A stretch of DNA of 64,000 nucleotides from positions 558,001 through 622,000 of the forward strand of contig NZ_FNIC01000002.1 of NCBI RefSeq assembly GCF_900103935.1, given 5' to 3'. Below the pieces are notes generated by a model, which was given only the letters and a program-made list of their open reading frames with translations, did no database searches and had not been told where the DNA came from. The first letter of the stretch is position 1. Every line of letters starts with the position of its first letter. Origin of the DNA: Nocardioides szechwanensis (GTDB taxonomy: Bacteria; Actinomycetota; Actinomycetes; Propionibacteriales; Nocardioidaceae). The translations under genes and the position numbers were made by a program. Shown here one piece after another: positions 23,589 to 32,943 of the stretch.

Positions 23589-24281
23589 ATGTCCCAGGTC
23601 GTCGGAGCCGCCATCGTGCGCCACTCACGCGTGCTCGCGGCCCGCCGTACGGCGCCCCCTGAGGCCGCGGGGCGCTGGGAGCTGCCCGGAGGCAAGGTGG
23701 AGCCGGGAGAGGACCCCGCAGCGGCCCTGGAGCGCGAGGTGGCCGAGGAGCTCGGCTGCACCGTCGAGGTCACGGGCTGGCTGGCCGGGCGGGCGCCGAT
23801 CGGCCAGCCAGGCAACCAGACCCACGAGCTGACCGTCGCGTTCGCACGGCTGGTGGCGGGGGAGCCGGAGCCGACCGAGCACGACCAGGTGCGCTGGCTG
23901 ACCCGCGACGAGCTGGGCGAGGTCGACTGGCTCGAGCCCGACCGGCCGTTCCTGCCCGAGATCGCCGCCCGGCTCGGGTCCCCCGACGCCTTGCTGCGCG
24001 CGATCTTCTTCGACGCCGACGACGCCCGCGCGGTGCGCGACCGCCTGACCCGCGACGGCTTCGAAGCCAGCGTGGTGCGGGAACGCCTGCACGGCGAGGA
24101 CGACGACGAGGACCACCCGTGGGCGGTGCTCAGCGATGCGCCTGAGCTCGTGGTGGAGCTGCTGGTCGACGAGTACGACGGGTGGCTGGACCGCGACGAC
24201 GACGCGGCGCCGGTCGCGACCCCGTTGGACCTGCCGGCGGCACCGAGGCGTCGGGTGGGTGACACTACGATTCCCACATGA
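23589..24281 (+). CDS. NUDIX hydrolase, MutT-like (deoxy)nucleoside triphosphate pyrophosphohydrolase
   Basis: 230 residues. The NUDIX box is intact (GGKVEPGEDPAAALEREVAEELG, about residues 33-55) in a MutT-type domain of about 130 residues beginning VVGAAIVRHSRVLAARR, which suggests clean-up of 8-oxo-dGTP or similar. The C-terminal 100 residues form an extra alpha/beta domain (RAIFFDADDARAVRDRLTRDGFEASVV), acidic in its middle. ATG at 23589 with TAGCCT ending 7 nt upstream, a leaderless layout. It overlaps mshB by 4 nt. Confidence 0.88.
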   Translation: MSQVVGAAIVRHSRVLAARRTAPPEAAGRWELPGGKVEPGEDPAAALEREVAEELGCTVEVTGWLAGRAPIGQPGNQTHELTVAFARLVAGEPEPTEHDQVRWLTRDELGEVDWLEPDRPFLPEIAARLGSPDALLRAIFFDADDARAVRDRLTRDGFEASVVRERLHGEDDDEDHPWAVLSDAPELVVELLVDEYDGWLDRDDDAAPVATPLDLPAAPRRRVGDTTIPT

Positions 24282-25192
24282 GTGAAACGCCGGGTCACCG
24301 GCTGCTGCTGGTCCACGCCCACCCCGACGACGAGTCCATCGGCCAGGGCGCCACGATGGCGAAGTACGTCGCGGAAGGACGCGGGGTCACCCTGGTCACC
24401 TGCACGGCGGGCGAGATGGGCGAGATCCTCGTCCCCGGTCTCGAGCACCTCGCGGCCGACCAGGACGACACGCTGGGCGAGCACCGGCGCGGCGAGCTGG
24501 ACGACGCGATGGCCGCGCTCGGCGTCACCGACCACCGATTCCTGGGTGGCTTCGGCACCTACCGCGACTCGGGCATGAAGTGGCACGAGGACGGCCACGC
24601 GGTCGCCGCCGACGAGGTGCACGACAACGCGTTCTGGCACGCCGACCTGACCGAGGCGGCCACCCACCTGGTCGCGGTGATCCGCGAGGTCCGCCCGCAG
24701 GTGCTGGTCACCTACGACGAGTTCGGCGGCTACGGCCACCCCGACCACATCCAGGCGCACCGCGTCGCGACGTACGGCGCCGCGCTGGCCGCCGTACCGT
24801 CCTACCGTCGTGACCTCGGCGAGGCGTGGGACATCCCGAAGGTCTACTGGGGTGCGATGTCCGAGACCCGGATGCGCGCCGGGCTCCGCTCCCTGCGCGA
24901 CGCCGGTGACACGACCACGTTCGAGGGGATGGACCCCGACGGTCCGCTGCCGCCCTTCGTGACCTCCGACGACAACCTCGCGGCCATGGTCGACGCCCAG
25001 GACTTCCACGAGCAGAAGATGTCCGCGCTGGCGGCGCACAAGACGCAGATCACCACCGACGGGCCGTTCTTCGCCCTGTCCAACAACGTCGGCTCGACGG
25101 CGTGGGGCATCGAGTACTACCGGATCGCCAAGGGCACGCGCGGCGAGGTCGGCGACGACGGTCTCGAGACCGACCTGTTCGCCGGCCTCTGA
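24278..25192 (+). CDS. mshB: mycothiol biosynthesis deacetylase MshB
   Basis: 304 residues, full length. LmbE-type zinc site: H15-P-D-D18 in VHAHPDDESIGQGATMAKY and the distal His in GYGHPDHIQAHR. MshB removes the acetyl group from GlcNAc-Ins to give GlcN-Ins, the third step of mycothiol synthesis, in the cytoplasm. Context agrees, since a redox-related NUDIX gene lies upstream with an ATGA overlap. The close relative Mca (mycothiol S-conjugate amidase) is less likely given the GGFGTYRDSGM segment and the context. Confidence 0.92.
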   Translation: MSETPGHRLLLVHAHPDDESIGQGATMAKYVAEGRGVTLVTCTAGEMGEILVPGLEHLAADQDDTLGEHRRGELDDAMAALGVTDHRFLGGFGTYRDSGMKWHEDGHAVAADEVHDNAFWHADLTEAATHLVAVIREVRPQVLVTYDEFGGYGHPDHIQAHRVATYGAALAAVPSYRRDLGEAWDIPKVYWGAMSETRMRAGLRSLRDAGDTTTFEGMDPDGPLPPFVTSDDNLAAMVDAQDFHEQKMSALAAHKTQITTDGPFFALSNNVGSTAWGIEYYRIAKGTRGEVGDDGLETDLFAGL

Positions 25193-25196
25193 GTCC

Positions 25197-25550
25197 GTGA
25201 AGCCCGTCGTCGCCGTCGGCCTGCTGCTCGGCGGGGCCGTCGTGGGGCTGGCCGCGGTCGCCCTGCACACGATCTGGTGGGGGCTGCTGCTCGGCGCCCT
25301 GGCGACCGCCGCCACCGTCTACGCCCTGCCGGCCGGCTGGTGGCTGCGGGCGTCGTTCGGGGTGGGGTGGGCCGCCTTGGTCGGCTACCTGTCGGTGCCG
25401 CGTCCCGAGGGCGACTACGTGATCTCGGCCGACACCAACGGCTACCTGCTCCTCGGGCTCGCCGTCGCGGTGCTCGTCGTGTCCCTCGCGACCCTGCCGA
25501 GACCTACCAGCAGGCGGGCGGATACGGGTAACGGGCCCTCCGCTTCATAG
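25197..25550 (+). CDS. small multi-pass membrane protein (DUF6113-like)
   Basis: 117 residues with about four membrane helices (3-23, 27-46, 49-66, 83-99) and a basic tail. GTG start 4 nt after the mshB stop, so probably in the same operon. Small membrane proteins in this position after mshB are known in actinobacteria (DUF6113); the assignment is by position and shape. Its stop codon lies inside the probable -10 element of the VanW gene. Confidence 0.65.
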   Translation: MKPVVAVGLLLGGAVVGLAAVALHTIWWGLLLGALATAATVYALPAGWWLRASFGVGWAALVGYLSVPRPEGDYVISADTNGYLLLGLAVAVLVVSLATLPRPTSRRADTGNGPSAS

Positions 25551-25559
25551 GATGCAGCG

Positions 25560-27314
25560 GTGACCCTGTGGGACGAGACGACACCGACCGAGCCCGACCC
25601 GCGTCGTGAGCGCGAGGGCGGCCGCGTCGTCTGGCTCGTCCTGGTGGGGCTCGTGCTCCTGGTGGCGGGCGGCTACACCGCGGCCTACCTCTCCGCCGGC
25701 GACAAGGTGCCGCGCGGCGCGACCGTCGCCGGGGTCGAGATCGGCGGCCGTACGCCGGAGGGCGCGGCGTCGGCGCTCGAGGCCGGTCTGGCCGACCGGG
25801 CCGACGCACCGATCAACGTCAAGGTCGACGGCAGCACGGAGTCGGTCAGCCCAGAGGAAGCCGGGCTCTCGGTCGACTACGCCGCGTCGGTCGAGCAGGC
25901 CGGTGGCGAGCAGAGCTGGGAGCCCACCCGGCTCTGGGACTACTACACCGGCGGCGACGACCTCGACGCAGTGGTCGACGTCGACGAGGACGCCATGGAG
26001 GCGCTCGTCAAGCGCCTGGCCGGTGACCTCGGCACGGAGCCCACCGACGGCGCCGTGGCGTTCAGGAACGGTGAGATCGTCGTCACCGACCCCGTCGCGG
26101 GCGACGCCATCGACCCCGACGAGGCACGCGACGCGCTGGTCGCGGCGTACCTCTCCGACGACGACGCCGAGCTCACGTTGTCCCCGTCGCAGCCGGAGAT
26201 CGACGACGCCGACGTCCAGGCCGCGCTCGACGACTTCGCCAACCCCGCGCTGTCCGGGCCGGTGACGCTGGTGTTCGGCGACTCGCGGATCCGGCTCCAG
26301 CCGCGTGAGTTCGCGCCCGTGCTGGGGATGAAGGCGGAGGACGGCGCCCTGGTGCCCTCGCTCAACACCAAGAAGCTCACCACCCTGGTCGCCTCCGGCA
26401 TCAGCGACGACGGTGCCCCCGTCGACGCGTCGTTCGAGGTGGTCGACGGCAAGCCGCGGGTCATCCCGGCGAAGCCCGGCGTCACCTACGACCCCGCCGA
26501 CGTGACCGACGCGTTCCTGACGCTGGTCGCCAAGTCCGAGGGCGAGCGTGAGATGAAGGTCGAGGCGACCGTCGACGAGCCCGAGTTCACCACGAAGGAC
26601 GCCCGCGCGCTGAAGATCAAGGAGCAGGTCTCGACGTTCACGACCTACTTCCCCTACGCGGAGTACCGCAACATCAACATCGGCCGTGCCGCCGAGCTGG
26701 TCAACGGCACCGTGCTCGAGCCCGGCGAGACGTTCTCGCTCAACGGCGTCGTCGGGGAGCGCACGCGCGAGAACGGCTTCACCGAGGGCTTCATCATCAG
26801 TAACGGCATCTTCAAGGAGGACCTCGGCGGCGGCGTCTCGCAGATGGCGACGACGACGTTCAACGCGATGTTCTTCGCGGGGCTCGAGGACATCGAGCAC
26901 AAGCCGCACTCGTTCTACATCGACCGCTACCCGGTCGGCCGCGAGGCCACCGTGGCCTGGGGCGCCGTCGACCTGCAGTTCCGCAACGACACGCCGTACG
27001 GCGTGCTGATCGAGGCCAACCTCAACCCGAGCACCGGCTCCTCGCAGGGTGAGCTGACGGTCTCGATGTACTCCACGAAGTACTGGGACATCACCACCCG
27101 CACCGGCGACCGCTACGCCTACGTCTCGCCCGCGACCCGCACCCTCGACACACCCGACTGCTACCCCAACACCGGCTACTCCGGCTTCCAGATCGACGTG
27201 TGGCGCTACTTCAAGAAGCCCGGCTCCGACGAGCTCGACCACTCCGAGAAGTTCCACACCAGCTACACGCCGTCCGACACCGTCATCTGCAAGCCGCCCG
27301 GCTCGATCGACTGA
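25560..27314 (+). CDS. VanW-family protein with peptidoglycan-binding-type repeats
   Basis: 584 residues: cytoplasmic start (1-22), one membrane helix (about 23-43), then two PG_binding_4-like repeats (VAGVEIGGRTPEGAASALEAGL near 62 and a second near 165-290), and a VanW domain (about 370-500) containing YFPYAEYRNINIGRAAELVNGTVLEPGETFSLN, GGVSQMATTTFNAMFFAGL and HSFYIDRYPVGREATV. Despite the name it is not evidence of vancomycin resistance; the domain is a surface protein of unclear function tied to the cell wall. GTG at 25560 with TAGGAT ending 6 nt upstream. Confidence 0.88.
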   Translation: MTLWDETTPTEPDPRREREGGRVVWLVLVGLVLLVAGGYTAAYLSAGDKVPRGATVAGVEIGGRTPEGAASALEAGLADRADAPINVKVDGSTESVSPEEAGLSVDYAASVEQAGGEQSWEPTRLWDYYTGGDDLDAVVDVDEDAMEALVKRLAGDLGTEPTDGAVAFRNGEIVVTDPVAGDAIDPDEARDALVAAYLSDDDAELTLSPSQPEIDDADVQAALDDFANPALSGPVTLVFGDSRIRLQPREFAPVLGMKAEDGALVPSLNTKKLTTLVASGISDDGAPVDASFEVVDGKPRVIPAKPGVTYDPADVTDAFLTLVAKSEGEREMKVEATVDEPEFTTKDARALKIKEQVSTFTTYFPYAEYRNINIGRAAELVNGTVLEPGETFSLNGVVGERTRENGFTEGFIISNGIFKEDLGGGVSQMATTTFNAMFFAGLEDIEHKPHSFYIDRYPVGREATVAWGAVDLQFRNDTPYGVLIEANLNPSTGSSQGELTVSMYSTKYWDITTRTGDRYAYVSPATRTLDTPDCYPNTGYSGFQIDVWRYFKKPGSDELDHSEKFHTSYTPSDTVICKPPGSID

Positions 27315-27338
27315 CTTGGCGCGGGAGGTCAGCGCAGG

Positions 27339-27995
27339 TCAGGTGGGGGACTCTCCCGGCCGGACGAGGCCTGACTCGTAGGCCAGGACGACGAGCTGGG
27401 TCCGGTCCCGCAGCGCGTGCCGGGTCAGCACCTCGCTGAGGTAGCCCTTGACGGTCGTCTCCGCCAGGTGCAGGTCAGCCGCGATCTCGCGGTTGGACAG
27501 CCCGCGCGCGACAAGTCGTACGACGTCGGTCTGACGCTCGGTGAGCTGCATCGTCCGTGCCGCGCCAATGCGGGGTGAGGTGAGGTGGGCCTCGATCAGG
27601 CGTCGGGTGATGCTGGGCGCGAGCAAGGCGTCCCCCGACGCCACGGCGGCGATGCCGTGCCACAGCTGGTCGCGCGGCGAGCTCTTCAGCAGGAAGCCGC
27701 TCGCTCCTGCCCGCAGCGCCGCGTGGACCACCTCGTCGGTCTCAACCGTGGTGAGCACGAGGACGCGGCACGCCGGATGGCTCTCGACGATGCGCGACGT
27801 GGCCTCGATGCCGTCGAGCCGGGGCATCCGGATGTCCATCAGCACGACGTCCGGGGCCGTCCTGGCGACTACGGAGACCGCGTCCACACCGTCGGCCGCT
27901 TGGCCGACCACCTCGATCCCGGGGCCGGCGCCGGCGATGACGACGAGACCCTCACGCACCAGCTCCTCGTCGTCGACGACGACGACGCGGATCAC
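27339..27995 (-). CDS. NarL/LuxR-type response regulator
   Basis: 218 residues. Receiver domain (1-120) with acidic pair DDE at 9-11, phospho-acceptor D54 in VVLMDIRMPRLDG, Thr in VLTTVE and Lys in FLLKSS; then a LuxR HTH (about 152-215: LTERQTDVVRLVARGLSNREIAADLHLAETTVKGYLSEVLTRH). GTG start overlaps the kinase stop as GTGA, so this is the cognate partner of the kinase. Targets unknown. Confidence 0.93.
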   Translation of the reverse strand: MIRVVVVDDEELVREGLVVIAGAGPGIEVVGQAADGVDAVSVVARTAPDVVLMDIRMPRLDGIEATSRIVESHPACRVLVLTTVETDEVVHAALRAGASGFLLKSSPRDQLWHGIAAVASGDALLAPSITRRLIEAHLTSPRIGAARTMQLTERQTDVVRLVARGLSNREIAADLHLAETTVKGYLSEVLTRHALRDRTQLVVLAYESGLVRPGESPT

Positions 27996-29122
27996 GAGGC
28001 GGTCCGCGGGAGCGTGGCGACCACGGAGTAGCCGGAGGTGGCGCCCGGGCCCGCCTCGAAGGTGCCGCCGAGGGCGAGCACCCGTGCGCGGAGTCCGGCC
28101 AGGCCCGAGCCGGTCCCGCCGTACGACGACTGGTGGGTCGGGCCGGTGCTGTCGACGCGCAGGTGGAGCGCCTCGGTGTCGTGGCGCAGGACGATGTCGA
28201 CGCGAGGGGACAGCGTGTGTCGCATGGCGTTGGTCAAGCCCTCCTGCACGAACCGGAACGCCGCCTGGTCCACGGCCGGGGTGAGCCCGCCCGGGCTGCC
28301 CTCCTCCGTGAGCGAGACGCCCACCCCGGCCGCTCTGGCCCCTTCCACGAGCGCCGTGAGCCGGGACAGCCCAGCGGGAGCGTCGGAGCCGGCGGGCTCG
28401 CGCAGGAGGGACAGCATCGCGTGCAGCTCGGCGAGGGCGTCGCGGCTGGTGGCGCCGATCGCGGCCAGGGCCCGACGGGCGCCCTCCGGTTCCGTGTCCA
28501 GCAGGGCCTGACCGGCTTCGGCCTGTACGGCGATCAGGGTCACCGCGTGGGAGACCACGTCGTGCAGCTCGCGGGCGATGCGTCGTCGCTCGTCCTCGAC
28601 CGCGGTCTCCGCCTCGCGGCGCAGTGCCTCGTTGCTCCCGGCGAGCGTCGCGAGATCGCGGCCGCGGCGGCGGAACGCGAAGCCGAGCCCTGCGGGCAGC
28701 GCGAGGAAGAGCGCGAGGGTGGGCGGGATGTTGGAGACGGAGTCGGACGGGTCGACGCTGATCGAGAGGGAGATCGCCGCAGCGAGCAGCCCCAGCCCCA
28801 GCAGGGCCTCGCGGCGCTCGGCGTAGGCGGCCACGGAGAAGGCACTCACCAGGATCCCGAGCAGCAGCGCGACCTGGTCGGGTGACTCGGTGACCACCGA
28901 CTCCGACGCGAGCGCGAGGCTGACCAGGGCCACCGAGAGGGCGGGCTGGGTGCGGCGCCAGAACAGCCCGAGCGGGGCCAGGGAGGCCAGCAGGATCCGG
29001 AGCAGGACGTCGTCGTCGGTCGCGAGGGCCGTCTCGACCACGGTCGCCGCCAGGAGGGCCGCGGCCAGAGCCAGGTCCCACCAACCGGTCCAGCGCGGGT
29101 CCGCCCGCTCGCCGTCTCGCAT
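27992..29122 (-). CDS. HisKA_3-type sensor histidine kinase
   Basis: 376 residues. The N-terminal half holds about five or six membrane helices with short loops (no large extracellular sensor, so it probably senses within the membrane). The HisKA_3 motif is EDERRRIARELHDVVSHAVTL with phospho-acceptor H187; the ATPase domain has FRFVQEGLTNAMRH (N box) and GGTGSGLAGLRARVLALGG (G box). ATG at 29122 with TAGCGT ending 6 nt upstream. Two-gene operon with the response regulator. Confidence 0.93.
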   Translation of the reverse strand: MRDGERADPRWTGWWDLALAAALLAATVVETALATDDDVLLRILLASLAPLGLFWRRTQPALSVALVSLALASESVVTESPDQVALLLGILVSAFSVAAYAERREALLGLGLLAAAISLSISVDPSDSVSNIPPTLALFLALPAGLGFAFRRRGRDLATLAGSNEALRREAETAVEDERRRIARELHDVVSHAVTLIAVQAEAGQALLDTEPEGARRALAAIGATSRDALAELHAMLSLLREPAGSDAPAGLSRLTALVEGARAAGVGVSLTEEGSPGGLTPAVDQAAFRFVQEGLTNAMRHTLSPRVDIVLRHDTEALHLRVDSTGPTHQSSYGGTGSGLAGLRARVLALGGTFEAGPGATSGYSVVATLPRTAS

Positions 29123-29284
29123 GGGCTCACGCTAGCCACTCGGGCGCCTCAGCACCCCCTCCTGCGGAAGGGGATCGCGCAGTCCTCGCGGACGGGCCGG
29201 CGGGGACGTACGGCGGTGCCGACGGACCGTTCGCCGTACCTAACGTCGAAGTCGTTCATCCGACCCCTCCGAGAGGCCCAGACC

Positions 29285-29968
29285 ATGAAGAGCATCCCGC
29301 GCACCCGGCTCGCTTTCGCCGCCGTCATCACGACGACCACGCTGCTGGTCGCCGGCTGCGGCGACGACACCCCTGCGTCCAACGCGGTCGACGCAACGCC
29401 CGCACCCTCGGAGGCCACGCCCTCGGAGACCACGCCGTCCGAGAGCACGCCGGCCGCGCCCGAGCCGGTCCCGCTCACCGACCACGTCGTGGACGCGCTC
29501 CCGGGTTTCACGGCAGACGGTGTGGCCACCCTGACCGACCTCAAGGCGTTCGCCCGTGAGCACGAGAAGACGGTGCAGGAGCTGAAGGACAGCGGCATGC
29601 TCGAGGCCGCCTCGCTCTCCTTCCAGCCCAGCGGCGGTGAGGGCTTCGCCATGTCCATCGCAGCCTCCTACGCCTCCCCGGAGCAGGCGGAGGCCGAGGC
29701 CGCGCGACTGTTCGCCGCCAACTCCGAGCCCGACCCCGGCACGGTGGTCACTCCGCTGGAGCTGGCCGGTATCCCGGGCGGCCAGGCGATCCAGATGACC
29801 GGCAAGGAGGGCGGTCTGGCGTTCACGGGCACCGAGGTGGTCTTCGTCGACGGTGCCGTGATGCACGAGGTCTTCGCCTTCGCGCAGGACCCGCTGCTCT
29901 CGGTCGAGGACGTGCTGGCGGCCGCGACCGCGGTCTACGAGGCCGTGGCCGGGCACCCGGTCGGATGA
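29285..29968 (+). CDS. putative lipoprotein of unknown function
   Basis: 227 residues. A lipobox is present (TLLVAGCGDD, Cys near 22), followed by a Pro/Thr/Ser-rich linker with repeated TPSE units (about 30-58) and a soluble alpha/beta domain (65-227). ATG at 29285; the leader is about 60 nt or more. The gene is divergent from the two-component operon and may be its target or its sensor accessory, which is only a positional guess. Confidence 0.8.
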   Translation: MKSIPRTRLAFAAVITTTTLLVAGCGDDTPASNAVDATPAPSEATPSETTPSESTPAAPEPVPLTDHVVDALPGFTADGVATLTDLKAFAREHEKTVQELKDSGMLEAASLSFQPSGGEGFAMSIAASYASPEQAEAEAARLFAANSEPDPGTVVTPLELAGIPGGQAIQMTGKEGGLAFTGTEVVFVDGAVMHEVFAFAQDPLLSVEDVLAAATAVYEAVAGHPVG

Positions 29969-29980
29969 CGGAGCGGGCGC

Positions 29981-30928
29981 TCAGGTCGGGGCGAGGTAGC
30001 GGTAGCGGTGGTGCTCGCGGAAGCCGAGCCGCTCGTAGAGCGCCAGGGCGGGCTCGTTGTCGCCCAGCACCTGAAGGTAGGCCGTGGTGGCGCCCTGCTC
30101 GGCGCCCCAGTCGAGCAGTGCGGCCATGACCGCGAGCGCCAGCCCGCGCCGACGGTGCTCAGGCGCGACCTCGAGGCTGCGGAAGCCCACCCAGTCGCGG
30201 TCGTACGCCGCCACCCCGCCGCCGACCTGCTCGCCGGTGTCGAGCAGCAGGCGGGCCGTGGCCTGGTGTCCGTCTACGTCCACCTGGACGCCCGCCACGT
30301 CGGCATGACGCAGCGACCGCATCGCCTGGCTGACCGCGGCGAGCTGGAAGACGGTGTCGGCGTCGTGGCTCTCCAGCGCCCAGCCGTGGCCGCGGAAGAG
30401 GTCGTCCTCGGCGGAGTCCGGGAGCACGGCCGCGATCGGGCGGCCGGTCGAGGCGGCGTAGAACTCCACGACCTGGGCGTAGTCGTCGGGCACGCCGGAC
30501 GGGCCGAAGGCGAGCACCGAGTTGGCCCGGCGGGCGGTCGCGGCGGGGGAACGGCGCAGCACCCAGTCGCCGACCGGGTGGGTCTCGAGGTCGGCGAACA
30601 GCGCGAAGCCGCGCTCCTGCGCCTCGCGGGCCGGCACCCGCTGCCGTACCGAGGGCCGTGGCGGCACCGGCTTGCCGGACACGATCTCTGCGAGCGCGAT
30701 GGTCACCGGGGGACCGGCCGCGGGCTGGACGACGCACACGCCGTCACCCCACGCCGTACAGACCCCGAGCAGGTCGGTCTGGCGCGGGCCGCCGGACGGG
30801 CCGGTCTCGCCAGGCAGCACACGGCGTACGACGATCCGTTGGCCGACGATGTGTGGGCCGAGCCCGTGCGCGCCCACATGTTGGCCCACGTGCTGGCCCA
30901 CATGCTGGGGTTCCTGCGTGTCGGCCAC
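29981..30928 (-). CDS. GNAT acetyltransferase, cg3035/Rv0428c-like
   Basis: 315 residues. N-terminal SH3-like module ([34 protein letters not shown]), middle region, and a C-terminal GNAT domain with [55 protein letters not shown], the acetyl-CoA-binding R/Q-x-x-G-x-G/A motif being EHRRRGLA. Homologues are called N-acetylglutamate synthase-like. The first 20 residues contain a HVGQ tandem repeat. GTG start at 30928 with a perfect TAGTAT 6 nt upstream. Divergent from fdxA. Confidence 0.82.
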   Translation of the reverse strand: MADTQEPQHVGQHVGQHVGAHGLGPHIVGQRIVVRRVLPGETGPSGGPRQTDLLGVCTAWGDGVCVVQPAAGPPVTIALAEIVSGKPVPPRPSVRQRVPAREAQERGFALFADLETHPVGDWVLRRSPAATARRANSVLAFGPSGVPDDYAQVVEFYAASTGRPIAAVLPDSAEDDLFRGHGWALESHDADTVFQLAAVSQAMRSLRHADVAGVQVDVDGHQATARLLLDTGEQVGGGVAAYDRDWVGFRSLEVAPEHRRRGLALAVMAALLDWGAEQGATTAYLQVLGDNEPALALYERLGFREHHRYRYLAPT

Positions 30929-30934
30929 GTCGGG

Positions 30935-30944
30935 ATACTAGGCT
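30935..30944. promoter_or_regulatory. overlapping divergent -10 elements of GNAT and fdxA genes
   Basis: ATACTAGGCT contains TAGTAT on the minus strand (30935-30940, 6 nt before the GNAT GTG) and TAGGCT on the plus strand (30939-30944, about 47 nt before the fdxA GTG). They share two bases, so the two promoters should compete. Confidence 0.6.
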
Positions 30945-30991
30945 GGCCCTGCTCTCGAACGCCCCGGATCGACCGTCCTCAGGAGGAACCG

Positions 30992-31318
30992 GTGACCTAC
31001 GTCATCTCCCAGCCATGTGTCGACCTCAAGGACCGTGCCTGTGTCGACGAGTGCCCGGTCGACTGCATCTACGAGGGCAAGCGGATGCTCTACATCCACC
31101 CGGACGAGTGCGTCGACTGCGGCGCGTGTGAGCCGGTCTGCCCGGTCGAGGCGATCTTCTACGAGGACGACGTGCCGGAGCAGTGGAAGGACTACTACAC
31201 CGCCAACGTCGGCTTCTTCGACGACCTCGGCTCGCCCGGTGGCGCCGCCAAGATGGGTGAGATCGACAAGGACCACCCCATCGTCTCCGCGCTGCCGCCG
31301 CAAGAGCACGACGAGTGA
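30992..31318 (+). CDS. fdxA: 7Fe ferredoxin FdxA
   Basis: 108 residues. The N-terminal part carries the Cys sets of a [3Fe-4S]/[4Fe-4S] ferredoxin: [19 protein letters not shown] and [15 protein letters not shown], then the usual acidic [18 protein letters not shown] tail. It shuttles low-potential electrons to cytoplasmic redox enzymes. GTG start at 30992 after AGGAGG, so this is a leadered gene. Overlaps dapC by 4 nt, the common fdxA-dapC order of actinobacteria. Confidence 0.95.
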   Translation: MTYVISQPCVDLKDRACVDECPVDCIYEGKRMLYIHPDECVDCGACEPVCPVEAIFYEDDVPEQWKDYYTANVGFFDDLGSPGGAAKMGEIDKDHPIVSALPPQEHDE

Positions 31319-32424
31319 CCTTCGGCCTCCGGCCCAAGGTCTCCGCCCGGCTCCCGGACTTTCCCTGGGACCACCTCACCGAGTACGCCGCCCGGGCGCG
31401 CTCGCACGCTGACGGCATCGTCGACCTGTCGGTCGGCACCCCGGTCGACCACACGCCCGAGGTCGTCCAGCAGGCGCTGCGCGACGCGGCCGACTCGCCC
31501 GGCTACCCGCTCACGGTCGGCCTGCCCGAGACCCGGCAGGCCTGCCTCGACTGGCTCTCGCGCCGGCACGGGGTGACCGGCCTGGGTCTCGACCAGGTAC
31601 TGCCCGTCATCGGCTCCAAGGAGCTGATCGGGTCGCTGCCCGTACACCTCGGCCTCGGCGCCGGTGACCTGATCGTCTACCCCGAGCTGGCCTACCCGAC
31701 CTACGAGGTCGGCGCGGCGCTCGCCGGCGCCCGCGCGGTCGCGACCGACTCGCTCACGTCGCTCGGCCCTGAGACGCCGGCACTGCTATGGCTCAACTCG
31801 CCGTCCAACCCCACGGGGCGGGTGCTGCCGGTCGACCACCTCAAGAAGGTCGTCGACTGGTGCCGCGAGCGCGGCGTGATCCTGGTCTCCGACGAGTGCT
31901 ACCTCGAGTGCGCGTGGGAGGCCGAGCCGGTCTCCGTGCTGCACCCCGACGTCTGTGGCGGCTCGGCCGACGGCATCCTCAGCGTCCACTCGCTGTCCAA
32001 GCGCTCCAACCTGGCCGGCTACCGGTGCGCCTTCGTCGCCGGTGACGCTGCGCTGGTCGGCGAGTTGCTCGCCGTACGCAAGAACCTCGGGCTCCAGATG
32101 CCCGGCCCCCAGCAGCGGGCCATGGTCGCCGCGCTCGACGACGACGAGCACGTCGCCGTCCAGCACGCGACGTACGCCGCCCGCCGCGTCGTGCTGCGCA
32201 CCGCCCTCGAGGGCGCCGGTTTCCGCATCGACCACTCCGAGGCCTCGCTCTACCTCTGGGCGACGCGTGACGAGGACTGCTGGGACACCGTCTCCTGGCT
32301 CGCCGAGCGCGGCATCCTGGTCGCGCCCGGCTCCTTCTACGGCCGCAAGGGCAACCGCCATGTGCGGGTCGCCTTCACCGCGACCGACGAGCGGGTCGCC
32401 GCCGCCGCGGCTCGCCTCGCCTGA
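31315..32424 (+). CDS. dapC: succinyldiaminopimelate transaminase DapC
   Basis: 369 residues, fold-type I PLP aminotransferase. Landmarks: [30 protein letters not shown] near 40, [13 protein letters not shown] (PLP/substrate Asn), SDECYLEC (Asp binding the pyridine N) and [21 protein letters not shown] with the Schiff-base Lys. It converts N-succinyl-2-amino-6-ketopimelate to N-succinyl-LL-diaminopimelate for meso-DAP and lysine synthesis. Position behind fdxA and the presence of dapD and dapE nearby support DapC over other class I aminotransferases. GTG start overlaps the fdxA stop. Confidence 0.92.
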   Translation: MTFGLRPKVSARLPDFPWDHLTEYAARARSHADGIVDLSVGTPVDHTPEVVQQALRDAADSPGYPLTVGLPETRQACLDWLSRRHGVTGLGLDQVLPVIGSKELIGSLPVHLGLGAGDLIVYPELAYPTYEVGAALAGARAVATDSLTSLGPETPALLWLNSPSNPTGRVLPVDHLKKVVDWCRERGVILVSDECYLECAWEAEPVSVLHPDVCGGSADGILSVHSLSKRSNLAGYRCAFVAGDAALVGELLAVRKNLGLQMPGPQQRAMVAALDDDEHVAVQHATYAARRVVLRTALEGAGFRIDHSEASLYLWATRDEDCWDTVSWLAERGILVAPGSFYGRKGNRHVRVAFTATDERVAAAAARLA

Positions 32425-32471
32425 CTCACCGCGGCGGCGGGTCTCCTGTTCGATGGCACAGGCGGGTCGGG

Positions 32472-32867
32472 TCAGGAGCCGGCGGGCACCAGTTGGGCGT
32501 GCAGGTGGTCGATGACGCGTCCGTGGGCGACCTGCGGGGAGAAGAGGACGACCTCGGCGTCCTCGTGCACCGCGACGCTGTGGCCACCGGGCCAGAAGAA
32601 GACATCGCCGCCGCTGACCTGCTCGGCACTGCCGTCGCCGTAGCTGACCGCGACCTCGCCGGTGATGAGGTAGCCCCAGTGCGGCGCCTGGCATTGGTCG
32701 CCCTCGAGCCCCGCGAGCAACGGGGCGATGTCGGTGCCCGCCGCGAGCGAGAAGTACTCCGCCCCCATGGTCTCGTCGGCCGTGGTCGCCCCGAAGCCCT
32801 TCAGCTGGCGGGCGACGGCTCCTGGTACGTCGATGCGGGTCGGGATCTGCTCCTTGGGGAGGTGCAT
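32472..32867 (-). CDS. cupin-domain protein
   Basis: 131 residues. One cupin barrel: APHWGYLITGEVAVSYGDGSAEQVSGGDVFFWPGGHSVAVHEDAEVVLFSP, giving the two cupin motifs with His in place of several canonical ligands (HWGY and GHSVAVHED). Small cupins like this act as sensors, isomerases or dioxygenases; no substrate can be assigned. ATG at 32867 after AGGAAA. Divergent from the TPR protein with two dyads between them. Confidence 0.8.
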   Translation of the reverse strand: MHLPKEQIPTRIDVPGAVARQLKGFGATTADETMGAEYFSLAAGTDIAPLLAGLEGDQCQAPHWGYLITGEVAVSYGDGSAEQVSGGDVFFWPGGHSVAVHEDAEVVLFSPQVAHGRVIDHLHAQLVPAGS

Positions 32868-32884
32868 GGTCGTTTCCTCTCGTC

Positions 32885-32934
32885 GATGACGGACGCCGTG
32901 TCCGTCATCACCAAGGCGTGACAATCGATGTCAC
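32885..32934. promoter_or_regulatory. two dyads between cupin and TPR-protein genes
   Basis: Dyad 1: GATGACGGAC (32885-32894) and GTCCGTCATC (32900-32909), perfect 10-bp arms. Dyad 2: GTGACA (32918-32923) and TGTCAC (32929-32934). Both have 5-nt centres, and both contain TGAC/GTCA half-site cores. Dyad 2 overlaps the CACAAT -10 element (32932-32937) of the TPR gene, so binding should repress it. Confidence 0.7.
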
Positions 32935-32943
32935 AATGCGACA

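Noticed and set aside
25560..27314. Glycopeptide resistance from the VanW domain.
   Set aside because: No vanH, vanA/B, vanX or vanRS genes accompany it, and VanW domains are widespread in sensitive bacteria.
30860..30928. DNA tandem repeat near the GNAT start.
   Set aside because: It is a 12-nt coding repeat giving HVGQ units in the N-terminal residues of the GNAT protein, so it belongs to the gene.
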